A stretch of DNA of 64,000 bases, taken from the NCBI GenBank assembly GCA_027475525.1, contig JAMWFC010000049.1, forward strand, positions 5,440,947 through 5,504,946. Direction: 5' to 3'. Every line of letters begins with the position of its first letter. The stretch's first letter is position 1. Source of the stretch: Macrolepiota albuminosa (taxonomy: Eukaryota; Basidiomycota; Agaricomycetes; Agaricales; Agaricaceae). The notes under the pieces were generated by a model. The model did no database searches and was not told where the DNA came from. It saw only the letters and a list, made by a program, of their open reading frames with translations. Shown here one piece after another: positions 55,873 to 64,000 of the stretch. The position numbers were made by a program, and so were the translations under genes.

Positions 55873-57420
55873 TTACTGTGTTGCTTTGTCGCTCACTTTT
55901 ATGAAGCTAGACCGGTGCTCGATAAGAGTCATGGATCTCAATACGAGAAGCATTTTGAGTTTCCCACCCGCCAGGTTAACAACCTGGAAAGATAGCTGGA
56001 CAGAAACGAGGTCTCCCACTCGGAATCTTTCCGGCTTGTAATGTTCGTATCTTAAGTTTCCTTCAGTTTTGTGTGTTGCTCTATTGTGTTGTACTTACGT
56101 TGTCCTGTTCCCTTCATTTACCTTCATCTTCGAAAATTGGACCACGTTGTCTTCGGTAATCATGAACCCTTTCTGCCTTATTTTCTCTGTGAGATTATAC
56201 GGGTCTAGTTCCCTGTCCATGGGAATGTGTTGTTCGTTCTTCTCCACATCGCATGCCGGTGTAAATATCCTGTTCGCGATGTCTAGTGATCTTTCTTGCT
56301 GTCCGAGTAACGCGTTGTACCAGCATTCGAGTCGGCCTTCTGAGAACTCAAGTTCAAAGTACTTGCTAATCTCTGTTGCTCCTATCATTGCATTGTCGAA
56401 ATGTTTTGTTCCTAGGCCATCCAGCTTCACGTATTGCTTCATGTATTTCAGTCGTCTGTAGTCGCTGCTTTATGTGATTAGACTCTGTTATATTGGATCT
56501 CATTGAACGCACCTCATGCGCGTTTCTCTTTTCAGTGGCAGGAGATCCTTTTCGCTGATGGCTCCGTATACCGTGAAAACTAACTCCTCGTCTGATATAT
56601 CGCCGTCTTCGTGGACGTACACTAGTCGCCATGAGTGAGGCTTATTTACTTCTTTTGTCTTAATGGCTTCTGCCCATCTTGGTTCCTGTTGTGTCTTGTA
56701 TGTTGAGAGTCCGACATACGATGTGCAGTTTGGTTACTTACGCGTGCGACGCTAGTCAACATAACGTCGTTTTCTTCTTCTCCTTTGCGTATGGCTTTCT
56801 CGATCGCGGTTTCTTGGTTGCGTAATGAGTCTACTGATGTTGAGTGTCTGTAAATGTTGCTTACTTGCTGCCTCTGTGTCGTAATCTGCTCCTAAGGTCA
56901 TTTCTGTTATGATATATCTATTGTGGCTCTGTCAGCATAATACACCTGTCGGACAGTGGCTAGACGTACATTGTATTGCTGCTGTGTCTTGATATCCTTC
57001 TAGTCTGTTGTGCTATCTGTGTATTCTTTATAGTATCAGGAAGTGATCAGTGAGTGCCTTGACTGTTTTCCTGTGTATGACGTGACGTATCTTGGTTTAC
57101 CTATCCCATACCCAACTCGTTTCCTTCCTATCGGCTTCGTCTTTTTTGGTATATGCACTTCGGTTGTTTGGTACCTTCTGTGCCTGTCATCTTGACGCTT
57201 CCCGTAGTCTGTTTCCAATGGTACATTAATTTCTGGCTTCGTTTCTGGCTTCGTTTTATCATCCTCAACTGTTCAGGAACAGACCTTGTGATGTTCCTCT
57301 GTCTCTCTTTGTCCTCTCGTTCGTGAATCTCTAGTGCGTTGCCCTTCTGAGGTTACGGCTATTAAGGTACAACGTTACGAGTTGTGGATCTGTAATGCTT
57401 GTGTTCTATCTAAAAGGTCC
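55873..57420 (-). CDS. Unknown multi-exon gene, left member of a divergent pair
   Basis: Minus-strand exons from right to left: ALEIHEREDKERQRNITR (near 57330), TEVHIPKKTKPIGRKRVGYG (near 57120), small exons, then LRNQETAIEKAIRKGEEEND, EPRWAEAIKTKEVNKPHSWR, LVYVHEDGDISDEELVFTVY and, after a 48-nt GTGCGT..AAGCAG intron, MKQYVKLDGLGTKHFDNAMI, EFSEGRLECWYNALLGQQER and PYNLTEKIRQKGFMITEDNV. A GTAAGT..TACAAG intron leads to the last exon ERFRVGDLVSVQLSFQVVNL, ending at a stop at 55873. GT..AG introns and open exons indicate a functional gene or a very recent relic. The start is upstream of 57340 and unresolved. The family is recalled as widespread and function-unknown in Agaricomycetes. Confidence 0.65.
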
Positions 57421-57644
57421 CGCTGTGCCTTCTGTGAATCTTGTCTTACTGAATTTTTCATTCTACTTGATTTTATTTTGTTCGAAGAAAGGGATACACC
57501 GTTCTTTACGTTATACTGCCTTTCCCTCTTTGATGCAACGTGCAGCTTGCTGCTCTATATAAGTGTCTTTTGTCCACTGTCCTCGATAATCCCCTCTCTG
57601 CCTCCTCTTTTTTCTCTGTGTGTTTTGTGTCACCATACAAACCA
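57421..57644. promoter_or_regulatory. Shared promoter region of the divergent pair
   Basis: Fewer than about 250 bp separate the two genes head to head. GCTCTATATAAGTG near 57551 is a TATA-like core in the plus orientation, about 90 nt before the plus-strand ATG. Confidence 0.5.
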
Positions 57645-60176
57645 ATGCCTCCTCGCAAGATAAAGTCTGAAGAGAATAAGGCTCAGACACTTGTCGACCA
57701 ACTCAAGACCATGTGTGTTTTATATTGGTGTCTTTGATTTTTTTTTTTTTTAAAGAAAAAAACTTGTTATCCTCGGTGCAGGAGTGCGGATAGGTTGCAA
57801 GCGTGTGTACAGCTCTTTCAGTTCCGGTCGGTCTTGCTGATTTGCTTATTGTAGCATATTCGATAGCGTTTCTGCGGCGACAGCTTCTGGATCTGAAACA
57901 GGCGACCCATCTGCTGGGTGAGTACTCTTTTTGTGTTGTAATCTGTAGTGCTAATGTTCTTTAGGTCTATTGACGGCGGGTCGCCGTCTAAGCGAAAGGT
58001 TTCTGCGTCGCATGATGGGTTCGTGTGTTACTTGTTGTATTTGTGACTATCGTTTTACTTAATGTCTTGGTATCAGTTCTGTTAGTGTTCCTGCCACGCC
58101 GTCGCCCAAGAAAAAGAGGGCTGTGTCCATTCCGTCCGTTGATACACCTGTCATGTTTGTATCCCCGTTTTCCTTGTTACTTTGCTTGACTGCTGCTATG
58201 TAGTCGGGCTATGGCTGGATTGACTGCTGAAGACGCGACCTTGTCAAGTGGTCGTGCTGTGTACGTGATTTATGATTTGTTCGCGTTCATGCGCGGTTTG
58301 TCTTATGTTTTGCACTCTCAAGGCGCTCCCGTACCATGACGGAGAAGGCTTTGTTTGCGAGCCAGTCAAGCCCTAAAATGTCGCGTGCCGGAGCTGCGGC
58401 CAAGGCCGCTAGTCCAAATTTGGGTGACGAATTTGCACCAAAAAAACTTGTTGAATTGTCTGACGACGACGATGATGACTTGCCTGTTGTGTCAGTGTGG
58501 ATTGTTTCTTCTGTTATTTGCTTGTGCTCATTTTGTTCTTTTCGCTTTGGTATAGGATTGCTAAGCGGCCCGTACCTAGGCCGCTTGTTAAGAAGCCTCT
58601 TGTTGTCGCGGCGGGCGACGATAACGTCGACGATTGGGATGTTGCGGACAATAATAGCGACACGCTATCGGACTTTATTGTCGATGATAGTTCTGCTCCC
58701 GATTATGGATTGTCGGAAGATGGCGAGTCTCTCGTGCCTCCCGTCCCCGTTTCGTCTGCTTTGGCTGCTCCGCTTTCGATTGTCCGCTCGGATGCTGTTG
58801 AACCGTATGTTTATTTCATTTCATTTTATTTTATTCCCTTTATCTCTGTACCTCATTTGTTGATGTCTTGCTACAGCATTGATCCTTGTCTCGATCCTGC
58901 GGAAGAGCTTGCAGTGGATGCGGTCATGCAGCCTTCTATCCAAGAAAAGTTTATGGTGTCGACTTATCAAGGACTGCCGTTCCTTAAGTGCGGACCAACG
59001 TCTACTATTTTGCTTGCATTTATTCAACTTGTCGACAGGAAACAACTCGTAATCCAGCCTTTTGGATACGACAAAATGAACAGTGATGGTAAAATCCGTT
59101 ACGCGTGCATTGGTGTTGTTGCTGAGCATATGAATGAAGACAATTGGACGTGCGTTTTGCTTATTGTTTTGTATTTTTTTTTTCTGTTCTTATGTATGAC
59201 TCTTTAAATAGTTCGTTGTCGGCTTCTCTTTTATTCAATCGTCACGCCTTCTACGTTAACTTGGCCAGGACTGACCCTGTCCAACTCAACGCCCCGAAGC
59301 AGCGATTGGCTCTTCGGGATTTGACGGGTCCCTTCTGTGTCTGTATTACCTCTGGAGTGGTAACTGCCTCACATTTATTTGACAGTTCTGTTCTTGTTGG
59401 GAGTCCGTCTGACAAGTATGGTCAGCATCGTATCGAGATTGTTGAATTCCATCAGGAGTCTCTTCGCCAGTTTGCTGTTTTGGGTTGTGTTTTCAACCTC
59501 CCGGACGGTGTTCGAGGTACTCTTTCTGGTAATGGTGTGGCATTTGTTACTCGAGGTGAGGGTAAAACCCCTACATACAATGTTGGTGAGTCGTGTTTCG
59601 TTGTTTTGTTGGTTCTGCGTTTGATGTGACTTCAGACGGTGGGTACGCGACCCCCAAGTCCAAGAGGCCCTCCGGTATAAAGAGTAACTCAATGTTTACC
59701 GAGATGGATGCTCCTGTGTTCAAATCGGCTGGGGTTGCCGATCTGTATAAGCCGGTCGTTGAGTTTGATCAAAAAGGTTCTTGTTATGCTCATTTCCAGA
59801 TGGTGTTCTAATATTTTCTCAGTACCTGTATATGACGGCAGGGTAGAAACCGGTCAACCGTTCCGTTTTACGCCCAGTGACTTTGATTCTCTTCCTTCTT
59901 GGCGTCCATACGAAAACAACAATGTTGAGGTTCCGGAAAGTTCTGTCGTCAGTGTTGGTTTCAGTGCCAACTGGTATGAGTCCGGTGGTCACAAGTACGT
60001 TGGTGTTCGTTGTGTTTGGATATGTTCTCACGTTTTTCAGGTATCTCACCTTGAACTTGCTGTTTGTCATTGTGTTGCACGACCCTACTTACGTGATGCG
60101 TCTTGTTGAACCTGCTCCTGTGGTGGACCGCGCCGGTGCCACTAAGGGGAAGGCCAAGTCCAAGGCGCGCAAGTAG
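57645..60176 (+). CDS. Unknown multi-exon gene, right member of a divergent pair
   Basis: ATG at 57645 (MPPRKIKSEENKAQTLVDQL). About ten exons are separated by T-rich introns of 45-70 nt. The N-terminal third is disordered and Ser/Pro-rich with basic stretches (SPKKKRAVSIPSVDTP, nuclear-signal-like) and acidic runs (LSDDDDDDLP; DDNVDDWDVADNNSDTLSD). The second part looks folded: FMVSTYQGLPFLKCGPTSTI, LLFNRHAFYVNLARTDPVQL, QHRIEIVEFHQESLRQFAVL, FTEMDAPVFKSAGVADLYKP, FRFTPSDFDSLPSWRPYEN. The end GATKGKAKSKARK is basic and stops at TAG 60174. The stop region is duplicated in tandem. No known domain is recognised. The context suggests it acts with the divergent partner. Confidence 0.7.
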
Positions 60177-60288
60177 TTCCTGCTTTCACCGCTCCTTCTG
60201 TCTTTGCTGGTGGTGCCACTAAGGGGAAGGCCAAGTCCAAGGCGCGCAAGTAGTTCCTGCTTTCACCGCTCCTTCTGTCTTTGCTGGT
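60135..60288. repeat. 77-bp tandem duplication over the gene end
   Basis: GGTGCCACTAAGGGGAAGGC at 60135 and again at 60212, each copy running to GTCTTTGCTGGT. The copies look identical. The first copy holds the stop codon of the upstream gene. Confidence 0.95.
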
Positions 60289-60296
60289 CGACTGCC

Positions 60297-60301
60297 AAAA
60301 A

Positions 60302-60335
<34 letters not shown>

Positions 60336-60338
60336 TAT
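60297..60338. repeat. A tract followed by TA microsatellite
   Basis: About 23 A residues run into about ten TA units, directly after the 77-bp duplication. Confidence 0.95.
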
Positions 60339-60571
60339 TATTCAGCGACCTTCCGCATGGGAGGCGGGCGGGCGTATGTGACCTCAGTTGTGACCTAGCC
60401 ATCTAGCCATCGGACGTTTACTTGTTACCTTGAGCAGTCGTTTTTGTGTCGCGTTGTTTTGAGATAGTCTCGATATAGACTTTTTGAGCCGTTGTCTGTT
60501 TGACCGTTTGTTCACTGAGTGAATCTTTCGTCGCGTTACCTTCGGTGGTATTTACCGTGTTAATGCTTGTT

Positions 60572-60850
60572 TATGTAGGCTGTCGCTCTAGCGGTGGTTT
60601 ATGTAAGCCGTCGCTCCAGCAATGGTTTATGTAAGCTATTGCTCTAGCGGTGGTTTATGTAAGCTGTTGCTCTAGCAGTGGTTTATATAAGCCATTGCTC
60701 CAGCAATGGTTTATGTAAGCTATGGCTCTCGCAGTGGTTTATGTAAGCCGTCGCTCCAGCAGTGGTTTATGTAAGCTGTCGCCCCAACAATGGTTTATAT
60801 AAGCTGCTACTCTGGACATGGTTTATGTAAGCTATCGCTCCATCGATGGT
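60572..60850. repeat. 28-bp minisatellite, right block
   Basis: About ten copies with period 28 of TGGTTTATGTAAGCCGTCGC followed by TCCAGCAA. Variation between copies is mainly C/T and A/G. It is related to the small block at 55330-55440. Confidence 0.92.
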
Positions 60851-61496
60851 TTCGAGTTGTGATGTAATATTAGATCAGGTGACTATAGTGATGGTTGCTT
60901 CATATGTAACCTGTTTTGTACTCGTGAATTGATTTCAACGATGAGATTGTCTGTGTACGGTGCCTGGCTATCAGTCCATATATTGCTCGTTGTTTTTAAA
61001 TATGCATCGTTCACAAGGTATGCACGTATCTAATTTGGTGCGACATATCTCATGTACGGTCGACAGGGAGCCTACAGTAATTCAACCCGCGCGCTCTCGA
61101 TACCTATGTGTTCTGTCGAACGCCGAGCAATGCTCGATCTATGATACTGAGCGATGCTCGATCCGTGATACTGAACGATGCTATCGTACCTATACAGAAT
61201 GCCATACTACTGTACGGTTTGATATGTGCACAAATCAGTGCACATACCTTGCAATTCAAGACTCCATGGGCAACAGGACACACACGCATTGGGTATTTTC
61301 CTTTTTTAGGGTCAACATACCTAATCGATACTATGTTTTTTTTCGGTTCTATATGCCCTGGTTATATTATTGTAGATTTTCGACTGTTCCGGCGACGTTC
61401 AAACGATGCAGGATAACGCAACTTTTTGTGATGTGATCCCTCATGTCCCGTCACGATTTTCTAGCGTGCCTGCGCTGATGCCACCTAGGTCCTATA
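60851..61496. other. Region upstream of the Helitron ORF
   Basis: A plus frame 60960-61436 is open but of unknown type. It contains three copies of a short unit around 61126-61186 (GATACTGAGCGATGCTCGAT and variants). The 5' end of a Helitron (TC at an A-T target, no target duplication) should lie somewhere here, but I cannot fix it. Confidence 0.45.
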
Positions 61497-64000
61497 TTGT
61501 GTAACCGCATGATGAGGAACAATGTATGTAATGTTACGTTTGCTGTCGAAACCTTACTGCGTGGATACCGTTTGCCTGATACGTGGCCTTGTTTGGACCA
61601 ACACATCGTTATTAGCTCAACCCTTTCTGCAGTAAAATCGTTTGTGGTACCTGGGCTTAGAATATTAGGGTATTCGCATCTATCTGCGTCTAGAGCTTAC
61701 CGTAGGAGTGGTCGATTGTCTGCGCGCAAGTCCCTTGGACGTCAAAGATCGCTTCGTAAACCTAAACGTGTTCTCAGACCGATAGGCGGTGGTAAAACTT
61801 ATGCGTTCTCCTTTGCACAAGTAGATACGTACATCGACGCGAGTCAGGGCAAACACAACCCGCGGCACGTATTCAAATTCATCAATCATGCAGATGATGT
61901 TGGTTTGCTGTCGTACCCGATTACTGCAGGGTACGTGCATGCTAGGCTGCCTTTGTCTACCCTTTCACAACATCTCACGTTGAAGCAGCTACGATCCGTA
62001 GCGCGTATACATGGGATTGCGCTCCCTAAGCGTTTTAGAGCGTCACATCCAAGTGATTTGTTTAATTCTCACAGTTGCTCAAAATGTGTTAGTTGGTCTA
62101 CTGTATTGACGGCTGATCTCAGTTCACAAGCAAGAAACATGCTGAGACGCTCCGTGGTGCGTAATCAAAAGCATGAAGTTGTTCTTGAGGCAGATGTTCG
62201 GGGCCCTGACAAGCCCGAATTTCCTCCTGCGCCTCTTACACCAAGCCTAACTACTCAAATCATACGCGACTTTTGCAACGAAACAGGTCCAGCACAATTA
62301 GAAGAAAGCGGTTGCGCTGTTTGTGGTTTGCTGCGCCCAGTTAAGGATATGCATACTCTAAAAAGTATGAAAGGGTTTCTCGGTGTGTTATCTGCCAAAG
62401 GAGTTACCAGAGTGGAGAGGCGTTCAGGAACGGAATCTGTGAGAGAAATAAAAGGCCCGGTGTTGGATCATAGATGCAATTCTGTCTGTTCAGAGTGCAG
62501 GATCCCATTGTTGAAGGGCAAAGTTCCTAAGTATGCACTTGCAAACGGTTTTTGGATTGGTGCTGTTCCAGTTGTTTTATCCCGTTTAAATTGGGTTGAA
62601 CAGCTCCTTGTCGCCAAAGTACGTAGGTCTCTCTGTTTCACACACGTGTCGTCCTCGGGTCTCAGCAAAATGAACGCACATTTGATTGCTTTTGAATCTC
62701 CCGTTGAAAAGGTTTACCATGTACTGCCTCCTCCGAGGGCTGACATGGATGATGTTTTAGCTATTCTATTTACAGGGCCTTGTCAGCCTACTGGGGAAGA
62801 TCTCAAACGATTGCCTTTGCTCGTCCGCCGAAACGCTGTGAAGCAGGCATTGGAATGGCTCAAGCTTAATCATTCTGCTTATACGGACATTGAAATATGC
62901 GATAGCAATCTTGACGACTATCCAGAAGATACACCACCAGTAAAGATCGTTTACAAAGAGTCTCTGGAGGAAAACAGAACAGTTGACCCTGCCGTTTACA
63001 AAGTTGATGGAGATAATGGGGTATCAGCCGGGGATTGTCCTTTTGTCGTGCATGGACTGACGGGTGAGAGCCTATCAGCAAAAACAAAAGATGAGCTTAA
63101 AGGTATTGCTTTAAAGCACTGGCACTCCAATGGCAAAGCACTGCTAGTTGGACATTCATCCCGTCCGGTTAATTGGATGAAGGACGCAACTGTTTATCCT
63201 CAAATGTTTCCCTGGTTGTTTCCGTATGGCTTTGGGGGTCCAGGCTGTGTAAAAGGCTGTATCTCTGTTAAGGTTCACAAAGGCAATCTCCTCATGTATC
63301 ATGATAAGCGGTTCCAGAGAGATACTGGCTTTCCCTTTGCGGCATTCAGTCACGAGCAGATCAGAGCCGCAACTACAGGGGGGTTTCTGGCGATTGAAAG
63401 AAACGACTTTGCTCATATTGCTGAACGCATAGCAAGTCTCGACGTGGAATTACTCAGAAGTATGGCTGATCGTATGGCCAAAGGCGAGATTATCAAGCCC
63501 ACAAACCAGGAGGAATAGAAATGTTTCAAAGTTATTGAAGACGTTGATGCTGTGTCGGGCCAGATCGACGGGTCTCCAATAACAAAAAAACATATGAGAA
63601 ACGAGATATGGTCATTAGTGATTGACAAAGGCGCGCCTTCTTGGTTTATAACGTTGTCGCCTGTGGATATCAGACACCCTATATGTCTGTACTATGCCGG
63701 TGATAATATAAAGTTTGAACCTGATATATTATTACCTTCTGACACTGCATATCGACTTATTGCACGTAATCCTGTTGCAGGGGCCAGATTCTTTCATTTT
63801 ATGGTGTCTGCTTTCATAAAGCACGTATTGGGTGTTGATACTGAACACGAAGGCTTGTACGGTCACACGTCTGCATACTACGGGACAGTCGAGCAGCAAG
63901 GTAGACTTACCTTGCATCTGCATATGCTCCTTTGGCTTCGTGGAAGTCTATCACCTGAGGAAGCTCGTCGGAAAATCATGGACCCCTCATCTGATTTTCA
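61497..64000 (+). pseudogene. Helitron replication-initiator/helicase, N-terminal part, broken by TAG
   Basis: Open frame 61497-63518, then the same frame continues after TAG (63516-63518) to the window end. The true start is probably near 61860-61890; earlier residues look unconstrained. Visible: a SAP-like LTLKQLRSVARIHGI (near 61978); Cys pair CSKC and CAVCGLLRPVKDMHTL; a DUF6570-like region (KVRRSLCFTHVSSSGLSKMN; LPLLVRRNAVKQALEWLKLN); then the Helitron-like N domain (TVYPQMFPWLFPYGFGGPG; MRNEIWSLVIDKGAPSWFIT; NPVAGARFFHFMVSAFIKHV). The HUH motif LTLHLHMLLW (His at 63915 and 63921) marks the rolling-circle nickase; the Tyr residues and the PIF1 helicase lie beyond the window. The context NQEE-stop-KCF suggests a single nonsense mutation in an otherwise open frame. 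Confidence 0.88.

Noticed and set aside
55702..56461. Plus-strand ORFs in 55.7-56.5 kb
   Set aside because: They are shadows of the well-spliced minus-strand gene, which has conserved-looking exons and correct introns.

Overview
The window reads as the chromosome of a filamentous basidiomycete, most likely an Agaricomycete. The evidence is short introns (about 45-60 nt) with CTRAY-type branch sites, a fungal CENP-C/Mif2 gene, fragments of a 4CL-like acyl-CoA ligase and a fungal transcription factor, chromodomain Ty3/gypsy retrotransposons and a Helitron with a DUF6570-like region. The species cannot be named from the sequence.

Layout. Positions 1-13.6 kb are host-like: a solo LTR-like block, two unknown genes (1808-2979 minus, 3596-4663 plus), a tRNA-Ser (4899-4988), a 5'-truncated AMP-binding ligase (5127-6567 minus), an intact-looking CENP-C gene with six exons (8471-10240 minus), decayed ORFs, and a fragment of a Zn2Cys6 regulator with a nonsense codon (12631-12975 minus). 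Positions 13.6-52 kb are a nest of retrotransposons. Element A (Ty3/gypsy, plus) was hit inside its integrase gene by element B (20650-31325, TSD GCCAG) and by element C (31525-37133, TSD CCAT). Removing B and C with one TSD copy each restores the reading frame of A exactly. A also has a downstream sense ORF (37624-40776) and loses its 3' LTR at a fragment of B-family gag (40826-41183). Element E (41296 to about 44.3 kb, minus) is an older relative of C. Element D (44.9-52.05 kb, plus) is a decayed relative of A, interrupted by a block made of a 109-bp satellite and a 1078-bp TIR transposon with an 8-bp TSD.

Positions 53.0-54.3 kb hold another retroelement gag-like relic. Positions 55.3-60.9 kb hold a head-to-head pair of multi-exon unknown genes bracketed by copies of the same 28-bp minisatellite. 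A Helitron replication initiator gene, broken by one TAG codon, runs off the right end.

The most interesting signal is that elements B, C and E, from at least two LTR families, each carry an antisense, intron-containing gene between pol and the 3' LTR. In each the product contains a Cys module of the form C-x2-C-xn-C-xn-C-x2-C-x6-C. Decay in A, B and D is dominated by C-to-T changes: in-frame stops sit mostly at expected CGA or TGG codons, many in CpG context. C is intact apart from a 100-N assembly gap that hides most of its body.
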